From NCBI GenBank assembly GCA_005406025.1, contig BGZK01002038.1, positions 1 to 64,000 on the forward strand: a stretch of DNA of 64,000 bases. Reading direction: 5' to 3'. The first letter of the stretch is position 1, and each line of letters starts with the position of its first letter. Shown piece by piece: positions 56,001-64,000 of this stretch. The translations under genes and the position numbers were made by a program. Below the pieces are notes generated by a model that saw nothing but the letters and a program-made list of their open reading frames with translations, did no database searches and had not been told where the DNA came from. This DNA is from Eumeta japonica. Its lineage: Eukaryota > Arthropoda > Insecta > Lepidoptera > Psychidae.

Positions 56001-57790
56001 ATGAACAAGAATTGTCTTTAAGTAGTCGTTACGAAATTTGTTTAGAGTGCCTATGCAAATAAAACTGTGGTTGTTAAGCTATCAATCGAAGAGAAATCGT
56101 AAATAACATACTTGCAGTGGACGACCATGGGGCCGGCGGCGGGGTTGGTGGCCAGCCGGCGGCCCACCACCGCGCGCACGCGCCGCCGGAACTCGAGCAG
56201 CGCGTTGCTGAAAGGGCGTGTGCGAATGCCACTGCGTGTAGTGGAACTGGAGGATGAATCTCTCTTCCACAACCACCTTCAGAGAAATAAATAAAATTCA
56301 TAGTTCTATTTTTCAGGAAATAGAATGTATATATGGATTTACAGAAATCACACGTAAACGTTACGTCGGCGTATCTGCTTTGTAAATTTTCAACTGCACA
56401 GAATCATCATATACACGCACACACACATATATATACATAGTTATTTGCACTATCAGTCAATAATTAATAAATTAATTATTCATTTTGTTTCAAAATAATT
56501 AATTAAAATATGCAAATACTGCCAATTGGAGACGAAATAAAATAGAAATAAACATTTTTTGCGTGGCGGCGCTTCGACTTAATCAAGATACTTAGTGTCT
56601 ATGATTTCTCTCTAATAAAAAAAGGTTTTTAGAAACGTCTCCGAGTTTTTAAATAAAAATCACCATTCACAAGAAATAAAATAAGAATATATGTAAGAAG
56701 AAAGACGGATGGGTCTCTTGATTTCTTTGTCTGATAAATAAATATTGGAGCTAAAAGAAATATTTAAAAGTGACATAACAACGTCTATCAAAGCGAAGTA
56801 TGAATTTAAATATTTTACTGTGTTTGACAGATGGATGGCAGACCTAGGAGTTCATTGCCGAAGTAAAAAAATAAATGAACTTCTATCAACGAGAAATAGT
56901 GTAGTATGCTAAAGATAAAAAAAGTGGAAAGCATATGATAATCAAAATAAGAACAGTAAACCACAGCTATTAAGGCTTTGAGTTAAGCATAAAAACTTAA
57001 GTGAAATTAGGCAGGCCATATCGTTTGTCACTTATAGATCAGAAGTAGACAGCGAAGGTGACGTTATGTAATGGCCCACAAGGCAAAATGGGCAGAGGTA
57101 GATGTCTGACATGATGGAAGAATGATATTAGAAGAACAGTATGTTCAAACAGAAGCCTAGTAGCAGTTCCATATTTTCAATAAATTACGCGGGGCGCAGG
57201 CTCGGTATTCCGGTCCGATGGGGGCCCCCGGAAATACGAAATGACGTCATCGTCGTATAACTTGCAAGTAAAATTACATTCTATTTTCATTCAAGGTATT
57301 ATTTGGATGTTCAGAAGAGTCTCAAAATCAGTGTACACAAAGGTCAAAGTTCTGCGTGTCCAAGGGCCCCGGCTCTGTGTCTAAGGACTATGGGTACGTG
57401 CGTAAGGGCCCCGACTTTGTGTGCCCAAGGGTTTCCGCATAATTTAAGACGGCCTAGCCTAGTACCACAGGATAGAGAGAAATAGGCTTCTTTGGAGAAG
57501 GCTTTAATCAATGGTGGAGTTCTTGCAGATTAAGCGTACATGAAAATTATATACATAGAACTAGATATAATATTGAATGTCATCCAGAGGACATAAAAGG
57601 TTCTTTATCATACTTATTATCATATTAAACGAGATTATAAGCACTCTCTTACGTTCTTGTCAGTTTTATAGAGGCGGAAGGTCCGTATGTGAAAGTTGGC
57701 GAGTTCCTCTTCTTGGACGATGCCGACGCTGATGTTGCCGTACGTCTCGTCCTTGTCCTTGTGCGGCGGCCAGTACTGCACGCACATCAC
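45014..57790 (-). CDS. Receptor-type protein tyrosine phosphatase, cytoplasmic part (5' end outside the window)
   Basis: Ten exons join in phase on the minus strand: 57790-57653, 56276-56112, 55377-55242, 52164-51915, 50606-50530, 50322-50191, 49016-48888, 48210-48023, 47260-47125 and 47035-45014. They encode most of phosphatase domain D1, the linker, all of D2 and a tail. Such receptors dephosphorylate phosphotyrosine at the plasma membrane, in insects chiefly in axon guidance. D1 keeps the P-loop nucleophile and arginine (VHCNDGGGRSG) but reads W-H-S where the WPD loop is expected. D2 reads VVSPDGRSRAGV and CWPMGHK, so it lacks the cysteine and the WPD aspartate and must be a pseudophosphatase. 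Exon 56276-56112 has a 2-nt deficit that breaks the frame. A TGA follows D2, then 646 more open codons. The subfamily is not settled (Ptp99A or a kappa/LAR-like receptor). Extracellular and membrane parts lie beyond the right edge. Confidence 0.85.
47125..47260 (-). CDS. Receptor phosphatase, D2 degenerate P-loop exon
   Basis: It reads DGRSRAGVYCAANACIEQVI, then VDVFQAVKTVRRHRPQLVEN. Aligned on the loop arginine, V-S-P-D-G-R-S-R replaces H-C-x5-R, so the nucleophile is a serine. The donor is GTCAGC. Confidence 0.85.
47610..47663. repeat. Hairpin with 21-bp arms in a phosphatase intron
   Basis: The arm 47610-47630 (ACATCTGATATATATTTTAG plus A) is the reverse complement of 47643-47663 with one mismatch; the loop is 12 bases. 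The size is compatible with a small-RNA precursor or a tiny MITE; nothing in the sequence decides. Confidence 0.6.
48023..48210 (-). CDS. Receptor phosphatase, D2 WPD-loop exon
   Basis: It reads IVSLTELMAGMKAPPKTVQL, LTCWPMGHKVPTS, then VERWRQRTDYGPVCVVSP. The loop is W-P-M instead of W-P-D. The exon leaves in phase 2 and the next completes the proline codon. Confidence 0.85.
48888..49016 (-). CDS. Receptor phosphatase, D2 exon
   Basis: The exon has 43 codons between TGTCCTCAG and GTACGG. It reads QQFPPFWPEGRHSKKYGPVF, then NHYTNIKTWIFRINKK, matching the Y-W-P strand and the following sheet of D2. Confidence 0.85.
49790..50110. other. GC-rich insertion-like block in a phosphatase intron
   Basis: This 320-bp block (GCGAGTGGGCGGCCATCGCC, GGGGGGATCGATAG, GACGGAACGGACC) stands out in an AT-rich intron. 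A 111-codon plus-strand frame spans it but has no recognisable domain. A mobile-element fragment is likely; the family is unknown. Confidence 0.3.
50191..50322 (-). CDS. Receptor phosphatase, D2 exon
   Basis: The exon has 44 codons, phase 0 in and out. It reads GYTKPREYIVTEWPLARTQG then EFWSLVYDYECAAVVVLC, the counterpart of the 'ATQGP..DFWRMVW' region. Confidence 0.85.
50530..50606 (-). CDS. Receptor phosphatase, D2 exon with D-Y-I-N-A motif
   Basis: The exon has 77 nt between TTTCGCAG and GTGAGT. It reads DNFRPYLTSFQGNNFTDYIN then AVFVD. Y-I-N-A is the phosphotyrosine-recognition strand of PTP domains. Confidence 0.85.
51226..51406. mobile_element. 180-bp MITE-like inverted repeat in a phosphatase intron
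   Basis: CACCATCTCCTTTTAAACTT (from 51234) matches the reverse complement of the other end, CACCATCTCCTTTTAAGCTC (ending near 51398), and similarity continues inward (ACTTTTAACAAAAA against ACTTTTAGTAAAAA) for about 36 bp. TA dinucleotides near both ends are compatible with a TA target. Non-coding. Confidence 0.6.
51915..52164 (-). CDS. Receptor phosphatase, D1 end and D1-D2 linker exon
   Basis: Acceptor CATTTACAG, donor GTGAGT, 250 nt. It reads EQYKFVYDTLEEHVVCGISW (end of D1), then LNEYQREYQQICKQ and NREKNRDVLVVP, the N-terminal helix and K-N-R motif of D2. It is GC-rich and intact. Confidence 0.85.
52699..53300 (+). repeat. Repeat nested inside the hAT element (GCTTTTGCCCGCAGCTCCGC type)
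   Basis: It opens ACTAGCTTTTGCCCGCAGCT then CCGCCCGCGTGG, an opening remembered from a widespread lepidopteran repeat. Further in, two related units carry ACGTCAATGGGGATAGCATA (about 53042-53061 and 53161-53180) preceded by 'AGC(A/G)G.GC..C(A/G)CCTGG'. The right border is uncertain. Confidence 0.5.
53625..53732 (+). pseudogene. N-terminal remnant of a hAT transposase, 35 codons
   Basis: ATG to TAA reads MSEGMSEPNQSLMQIEESSN then SVSVSGVNSKTCKK. In hAT transposases a short Ser/Asn/Glu-rich leader ending in basic residues precedes the BED zinc finger; the frame stops exactly there. It is non-functional in transposition. It supports the hAT assignment made from ends and target duplication. Confidence 0.5.
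55242..55377 (-). CDS. Receptor phosphatase, D1 P-loop exon
   Basis: With the split codon it reads C-N-DGGGRSGVYLAIDANLE, the C-x5-R phosphate-binding loop, then EEEDCFDVFGFLKKLRQSRK and GLIENE. The canonical V-Q-T-E-E-Q-Y turn reads I-E-N-E-E-Q-Y across the next junction, so the first Q-loop glutamine is replaced. Confidence 0.85.
56112..56276 (-). CDS. Receptor phosphatase, D1 exon up to the P-loop cysteine (frameshifted)
   Basis: It begins VVVEERFILQFHYTQWHSHT and must change frame to read FSNALLEFRRRVRAVV and NPAAGPMVVHC. The exon is 165 nt, but phase 0 in and phase 2 out require 3n+2, so two bases are missing (or one is extra) between about 56210 and 56222. A lost dinucleotide after CACACG restores the frame. 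The donor GTATGT follows TGCAA. The text W-H-S-H-T sits where W-P-D-x-G is usual. Confidence 0.8.
56990..57170 (+). mobile_element. Degenerate LINE reverse-transcriptase C-terminal fragment
   Basis: GGCAGGCCATATCGTTTGTC ('...AGHIVCH') followed by frames giving RRQRR, MAHKAKWAEV and HDGRMI recalls the 'WAGHIARR.D.RW...V.EW.P......RP..RW.DD' end of endonuclease-reverse transcriptases. Several stops interrupt it and the match is partial, so this is tentative. Confidence 0.3.
57320..57445. repeat. Short repeated AAGGGCCCCG(G/A)CT motif
   Basis: Units with CCAAGGGCCCCGGCTCTGTG, CGTAAGGGCCCCGACTTTGT and CCAAGGGTTTCC occur about 40 bases apart. It looks like a small tandem array of roughly 40-50 bp units, of unknown origin. 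Confidence 0.45.
57653..57790 (-). CDS. Receptor phosphatase, D1 exon with C-x-x-Y-W-P motif
   Basis: The exon has 46 codons between an ATAG acceptor and a GTAAGA donor, phase 0 on both sides. It reads VMCVQYWPPHKDKDETYGNI, then VQEEELANFHIRTFRLYK. CVQYWP is the conserved strand motif in the middle of a PTP domain. Earlier D1 exons were not found between 57.8 and 64 kb. Confidence 0.85.
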
Positions 57791-60112
57791 CTATGACAAC
57801 AGATTTGTAGGGAAATTTAATCTTTAGAAACATCTAAGAACTGGTTAAAATAAATAAAGTTCCAAAAATTAGGGTACTAAATTTTAGATTGAGATGGTTT
57901 TACCTCTAAATTACATGTAATATAATATGGAAATGTTACAAAAATAATTTTAAATATATACAGAATAGAAGATACGTCGTATGAATTTTCGAAGTTGTAT
58001 CTACTTCTTTTGGCAAATTATGAAAATCTGACCAGAGTTCAATTAGAGCATGCAACGTGTAGATGTAACACATAATTTGGATTGGTGCGAGTACCAGGAC
58101 AGCACACTTATGAAGTAATACAATAACATTTATTTTGTAACTTATTTCACGTGATGTGTCTTGCAAAAATATAATTTAATGAAAAAATGTTATTTATAAA
58201 AATCAAAGAATTATAACTTATTAACTGCGTACATAAGTTTATACACAGGTTATTATTTTCTTTTAGTTGCTATTGAATGCCCAAAAATATCATAAAATGG
58301 AGATCAATAGACGGCAATCATAACAAAATCGCCTCTTAATGATTTAATTTCATAATAATTATGGGTCTTTCCACCTATATAGCTATTGAACATAACATGA
58401 CAGATAACATCAAAAAATTACCTATTCATTATAAATTAAAATAGACTGATACGTGAGACTATAGAAGGCTGGTGTAGACGTTAAAACATTCCCAACAAAC
58501 ACCCACAATAAATATCCTAATATCAAAAATTGATAACGATTTGTTACTAAAGAGGGACACAGAAATTATTAGTGATAAAGATTAAAATTCAATAGCGCCA
58601 ATAATATCATTTATGGATAAGTTATTAAAATGTGTTTACAAACGCGCTAAATATACCAAAGTTGGGCTTATTGTGGTGATATTGTCTTATATTTTGAGGT
58701 TGTACTTTTTTATGTAGTAATATATAGTTACGAACTGTATTAGATACAGAAATTGCTGTGATTCTGTGAAATTTAACATGCGATTTCGTTTTGAAATGCA
58801 TTATCATTTACATATAGTAAAGTTAAATAAAAAAAATGTACATGTATTATTCATAAAAATAGTGAAGTATGCAGTGTTTATGAGTACAAACGGTTTAAAC
58901 GATTCTATCTTTTTTAATAAAAAAGATCGCAGGCAAATCACATATTACGATATCTAAAACTTAAAGGTGAATTTGGTGATAGCTTGTAGCAGCGGTCGCG
59001 GAAGGGTCCGAGTTAGGGGCCATAAAAGCCTCATTTTGTCGGGTAGGGCAGAGAATTAAGCTGACCCCCGAATAAAACATCAATGTTCCCATCGACACCT
59101 CATAAAACGAAGGGCCCAATTCAGGAAGCATTTGGAACGCTGCGTTATTGGTTCCTATTACTTCGTGGTTTTAAATATTCAAACGAAGGATATTGAGTCG
59201 ATGTTAGGGTCGTATCACTTAAAACTATTTTATAACGATACCTTAAGAAGCAATTACCGGCCTAACCTCGAAATAAAATAAACACGTCCAATAAAAAAAC
59301 ATTTCGTAAGGAGATTAAACGCAAAGGTTTGTTGATAACTTTAATACCGACGGTAATTACAATAGACACGCGACACCAAGTAAATAAAATGAAATGAATT
59401 TGTTAAAAAAAAATTGATAAAAAGTTTATAACTACTAAATACATGATGTTTATTTTGAAGTACAATAGTTTCCTGCACTACCCATAAACAATATAAAAAA
59501 TACCATTGTACCGCGAAGGCTAATGAACGGATGTGCATCGGTTATTGATTATCGTATAGCTAACCAAGAGTTTCACTTCATGAACCCCGAGTTGCCCAAT
59601 CCACAAACCCATCTATTTTACGAACTGTAGCAAAGTCCTTAGGCTTGAAAATTTTTCCATAGTTCACTTGAGCGTCATAATCAACTCGATATTTTAAAAT
59701 CTGAACTCAGGAGCAGCTACGATTATGTTCATATAAACAATATTTAACTATAATATGTGATTTGATAAAAAAAAATTCCTTTTACAATTTATAATTCTTC
59801 AACTATTTTCATTAACTGGCAAAAGAACTTTTATTAAAAACCTGATGTTGAACGTGTTTGAAGGAGTGATATAATTTTTATTTGAAATATTTTAATCTTT
59901 CCGAAGCCGTCACGAGCGCCGTCCGTGACGGAAAATTGTTATAAAATCTTTACTAAGCGAGGACTAGCTGCTTTTTATATCTCGAAATTTCGTAGAAGCC
60001 CAAAGTAAATCTTGTAGATGGTTTGCGTGACGTTAATGAAACGAAGGGAAAAGCATTATTTAAGATTCAAGCGGGGCATACCTTAAACAGTCCTAAGTCA
60101 ATTTTTGGTCAT

Positions 60113-60170
60113 CTCTCTATAGAACGACATTGCCATAGAGAACGACATTGCTCTATAGCAATGTCGTTCT
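60113..60170. repeat. Perfect 14-bp hairpin with extra direct copy
   Basis: AGAACGACATTGCT (60139-60152) and AGCAATGTCGTTCT (60157-60170) are exact reverse complements with a 4-base loop. A further copy AGAACGACATTGCC at 60121-60134 could pair with the same right arm. CTCTATAG occurs next to both versions. Confidence 0.8.
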
Positions 60171-60892
60171 ACGAGATCGTGTTAATAGATCGGTCCGACT
60201 TCCGAGTTGAAAATTAGGTTGAATATTTATGCTAACTTATGAACACCCGATTACAAAATAGGTTACGAACAATCTGGGATAATCAGAAATATATTCATAC
60301 ATCACAGTCAATGGATCATAGCGAACGCCTGATGGAGGATTCTTTTAACAAGGAAAAGTTATTACAAGAATAAGAGGTTCAAACTTCAATTGCAACTTAT
60401 ATTGTACTACTCGAAATACCAAAATTTTATAATGAAGTAATTCGACGCTTGCGAAGATGTTAATGTTTATCTTGGCCGTGGTGAGCCTTGATTAAACAAC
60501 AAAAGCGTAGTTCAGCCAGCATTAAAGTTAAATTTTCAGTTAGGACTTTAAAGTTCCGAGAGTTTCGGCGCTTAATAGAGGCGTGTAAACGTAAATCGAG
60601 CACGTACTTTGCGTCTGCGAGACTCCCGAACGAAATTATTTACAGACTAGCATAAAAAGATTTTGCTAGAATGTGTTGCTTTTGTAGGGGTATATTAAAG
60701 TTTCTCTATTATAAAGTTTTCTTTTTGAAAGTTTTCTTATTGAAATAATTACTTTTTGATGAATGAAATGAATGTATTTCGCTTTCACGACTTCAAGCGC
60801 GCACCGCAACAACGAGGTTTAGAAGTAGATGGGATCTAAGGGATGGTAATTTTGTTTAGTTTTTAGTGACACATTCGGTTAGTATTATTTTT

Positions 60893-60901
60893 ATTTACCA
60901 A

Positions 60902-60941
<40 letters not shown>

Positions 60942-60969
60942 TTGGTAAATATATATATATATATATATA
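60893..60969. repeat. 58-bp palindrome around a TA tract, followed by a second TA tract
   Basis: ATTTACCAAGAA (60893-60904) and TTCTTGGTAAAT (60939-60950) are exact reverse complements enclosing a pure TA run, so the whole 58 bp is a perfect palindrome that can extrude as a cruciform. A second TA run (60949-60969) follows directly. Confidence 0.85.
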
Positions 60970-61928
60970 TGGATGAAGATATTGGTATCGAGAACATTTT
61001 TAAAGGTTATATTTAGCAGAAACTTCGAATTGATTTCGAATTTTGTTCACGCTCGTCTTGTACTCGCTATCCCGAAAGAAATCAAGAAAAAGTACAAAAT
61101 TTTTCCTCATTTTTTTTGTAAAGTTCTCGTATTTCAAAGGACAGTTGATGCCTTCAGCGGCAACAAGAATTTGGTTCGACGGAAATCCGCCTATTATTTC
61201 ATCAGGCGACAATTCTTGTTAGTGGGGTAACCACACTATATTTCGTCTTTAACAGTCTCATGAGTCGAAAATTTTATTCTTACTAAATGCATTTAATTTG
61301 GAACGTAGCATTGTAAAACTAATAAATTTTCATATATTGTAGATACCTATTGAATTAACATTTTTTCGGTATTGTCATTAAGTAGTACGTATTTCTTGAT
61401 CAAGAATTTGCTATTTATGTAACTGCTAAATAAAGTGCTTGAAATTGGTCGCAAGGTATAATTAGTTTTATTAATAGCGTAGTAATTAACAATCATAAAA
61501 AAATAACAAAATAATCTTTGTTTTTTTTAATGCTCAGTTGCGACTTGCAACGCAGTTTGAATTTTGATGGCCTGCTTTGTTGAACATTTTTGTGGAAATT
61601 GTGTGCAGATTGAAAATAATAATAACAAGCGAATAATATTAATTTCAAAGATATAAATCGTGTGTAAGACGATTTTTTTAATATCTACAAAGATTATTTT
61701 TTCTACTTATTTTCAAATAATAAATAATTATGAACTTAGAATTTTTAAATACGTTTAACGCGACAGGTAAAAGTTTTAAAAATGGATTCTGTTTGAAACT
61801 TTTTAATCTGTTATATCTTTATTTGCTTCGATAAATAAATAAAAAATATGTATGATAGACTTATAAAAAAAACACTATGCCATAAAAGAAGTTGAAATAT
61901 GATAAATTTATAAAAATTGTATAGAATA

Positions 61929-62035
61929 AGGGCGATGGCGAAGCGGTAGTAGCTTATTAGTTAAGAGTTTAGTTTTGGAATCGGAAGCTACTGGGTTCGA
62001 TGTTGGCCGCGGCCGACGCGCTTTTTACTCAAGTC
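61929..62035 (+). repeat. tRNA-derived SINE-like block
   Basis: GGGCGATGGCGAAGCGGTAG contains an A-box-like TGGCGAAGCGG, and about 55 bases on, GGGTTCGATGT is a good B-box. The spacing is right for an internal RNA polymerase III promoter. There is no closing acceptor stem or anticodon arm, so it is read as a SINE head and not a tRNA gene. Confidence 0.45.
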
Positions 62036-63094
62036 AAAATCGAACCGTTCGTGTAGTGTTGCGGGGAGCATATCGAGTTCTCTATTCTGGACGCTCTCAA
62101 AGCATTGGCAGTGTTGTTAGCAGCCCTCAACCTAAGAATCTCAATCTAACCGGCTCTATCCTCACTCAGTAATTAAAACTTGACGCAAGAACGTAGAGAC
62201 AAAAAGGTTTTATTGCATTAAACAGAGAAAAAAATACGATTCCGTCGTATAATTTACTTCCTCTATTTCGGAACATAAAAAACCGTGATGTGTGTCAATA
62301 GACAGTATGTAACTCTACATTTTACAAAATGTCTGTGGTACGCGGTACAAGCAAAATGATGGCTACCCTCAAAGTGACGCCGCTTCGTTCTTATATAATT
62401 GTTGTTTACGAACTCGGAACAGACACGATGTTGCATTACGTTATAACGCCGTTTAATGAGGAAATATACTGAATACACTTTATTGACATGGCGAGCTTTG
62501 CTTTAATAAAACGGAAATGTTGTTCGTTTATTGTGTGGTGTTCGAATTGCCGCAAGGTCAATACAGAATGTTAGCTTTGAGAGTATCACTTTCTATGAAT
62601 ACTGTTTGTGAACGACGATCCAAATTTTAGGAAAGTCTGGAGAGACATATAGAATTGCATACCGCATTATATGAAATGTAATAAATACATATATTGACTA
62701 GTAGTCTATAGTTCGGCATATGTAAAAATTTTATTGAATTTCGAGCTTTATCTATTCGTTTCGCCCACTATTCCGTTCTTAAATACTTCGATAACGAAGC
62801 CTCATAAGTCGATTTGAATGAAAGTATTCAAGTACTCGAGCGGCATTCTCCGAAATGACAATGAGGAACGTCGATATCCCATGCACTTAAGCTTACACCC
62901 ATTTCTCAGAGAGGCAGGCAGAGGACACCGATCTTTCGTACGATTATTATATGCCTGTTTTGTTTTATTGACATTCTGCAATAGTGTCATGTGAGCACAT
63001 CGGTTGTTTAAGAGTTGGTCTTTCTCCACAGTACAACTCTTTAGATATTAAATAATTCTAGGGCATCTCGTGCCCGCCCTTTCGTCACAAACGC

Positions 63095-63732
63095 ATTATT
63101 TTTAACCGACTTCAAAAAAAAAAACGAAGGTTCTTAATTAACATGTGTTTTTTTATTATTACCTCAGAACTCTCTCATTTATTAACCGATTTAGAAAAAT
63201 CTTTTTTTTTTGGAAAGATATACTTCCGAATCTGTTCCTTTTTTTCCAAAATCCATTTCCGATGATGAAACCCATAAGGAATTGAGGGGTATCTTCAAAT
63301 ATTATAAGTATAAATATATATAAACTTAGTTTTGGGCTATAAATCTAGCGTTTACGTTCAGAAACTATCATTTAATGACATGGAACTGATGAAGAAGATC
63401 ACAGATGACCAGCTATAATTTCGTCAATTGTGGACTAATTTCAAAAAAATTTTCCTTGTTTGAAAAGTATGCTCCTAAGGTTATTCTATAGTCACTAAGT
63501 CAGGATCTGATGATGCCATCACAGGGAATTCGAAGGATACCATCAAATATTATAGACGCATATTGTGTGTTTGAGTTCTTTTTCTAGTTATTAGAGTTTT
63601 TGCGTCTGGTAGTTATCATCTCATGCGGCTGAGCTAATGACGGAAGCCAAAGTACTCCTTAACGGTTAGGTGTTAGGAGATAATATTACGATTTGTCATC
63701 AGAAATTATTCTTCAATGGCAGTAAAACCGTT
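63095..63732 (+). repeat. Interspersed repeat starting AACCGACTTCAAAAAA, with tandem units
   Basis: AACCGACTTCAAAAAAAAAA then ACCTCAGAACTCTCTCATTT and TTAACCGATTTAGAAAAATC match, from memory, the start of a very common lepidopteran repeat. Two related units ('TGATGATG...GGAATTGAGGGGTATC' near 63257 and 'TGATGATG...GGAATTCGAAGGATACC' near 63509) follow. The end (63610-63732) is shared with 19494-19625. Non-coding. Confidence 0.6.
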
Positions 63733-64000
63733 TCGAATCCATATTCATAAATTATATGTCCTTTTGATCTGCTTTAACTGGAATCGACTCCAAAAACATC
63801 GAATTCGTTGTTTTTCAAGGCGATTTTTATTATTTTTTTTCATTTATTTTTCAGAAATATAATTATATTCATCCTTCTTAGACCGTCTAAACACCCGAAT
63901 ATATCCTTCAACTTGTATTATTGCCACGTGTATTTTTTGAAAGAGACCGTTTCCTCGCACAACCTAATTTTAAATTTTTGATTCCTTTCATTTATAACTC

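Larger units (their letters stand above)
57791..64000. other. Upstream intron of the receptor phosphatase, no exon found
   Basis: The gene must continue to the right because D1 starts in the middle. I found no fitting exon (for example one with the 'QGP..DFW' block of D1) in these 6.2 kb, so this is probably one long intron. It holds a palindromic TA tract, a perfect hairpin, a SINE-like block and a long repeat near the edge. Confidence 0.5.

Noticed and set aside
45014..57790. Naming the phosphatase Ptp99A outright
   Set aside because: Domain wording is clearly insect receptor PTP, but my memory is that Ptp99A has aspartate at the D2 cysteine position, whereas serine is seen here. Kappa/LAR-like receptors share similar D2 endings. 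A tree is needed.
61929..62035. A functional tRNA gene
   Set aside because: A- and B-box-like blocks are present, but no acceptor stem or anticodon arm can be folded.
62802..63029. A 75-codon minus-strand frame near the right edge
   Set aside because: No domain, signal peptide or splice context; composition is ordinary for random frames here.

Overview
The window looks like nuclear DNA of an insect, most probably a moth or butterfly. It is very AT-rich, genes are split by introns with GT-AG borders, and much of the rest matches my memory of short repeat types common in Lepidoptera: GGACGG runs next to a 'GGAACCCTAAAA'-type end, 'TTTTGCCCGC-GCTCCGCCCGCGT' blocks, and an 'AACCGACTTCAAAAAA' block. 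The species cannot be named from the sequence. No bacterial operon, CRISPR array, rRNA or intact tRNA gene was seen.

Four genes, all on the minus strand, can be assembled exon by exon. (1) 4766-10119: a secreted cuticle-type protein with one type-2 chitin-binding domain (CPAP1-like) followed by about 950 residues of disordered tail, with a TATA/initiator promoter near 10.2 kb. (2) 15024-18285: a damaged FR47-like/GLYAT-like N-acyltransferase copy. (3) 21151-27510: an intact paralogue of the same acyltransferase, three exons, 278 aa, with a 5.4 kb first intron holding transposon debris. (4) 45014-57790, continuing beyond the right edge: the cytoplasmic half of a two-domain receptor protein tyrosine phosphatase, ten exons visible. 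Its second phosphatase domain has lost the catalytic cysteine. An in-frame TGA after that domain is followed by 646 further open codons in the same frame.

Three of the four genes carry small indels at short repeats (A6/T6 runs, CA/TG dinucleotides) that break otherwise conserved frames: two in the CPAP1-like gene, one in acyltransferase B and one in the phosphatase. This looks more like uncorrected assembly error than independent gene death. Acyltransferase B also has a lost splice donor and an in-frame stop, so it may really be decaying.

The remainder is mobile-element material. The clearest are a 1.6 kb non-autonomous hAT element (52530-54165) with terminal inverted repeats and an 8-bp target duplication, inserted into an older Tc1/mariner-like transposase relic; a 260-bp MITE with a TTA duplication (27722-27981); a 633-bp pogo/Tigger-like element (32339-32971); a 94-bp-arm foldback (12805-13068); and a Helentron-type endonuclease fragment (22264-22692) inside acyltransferase A intron 1. 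From 28 to 45 kb I found no gene. No new multi-gene system was found. The most informative oddity is the open C-terminal extension of the phosphatase.
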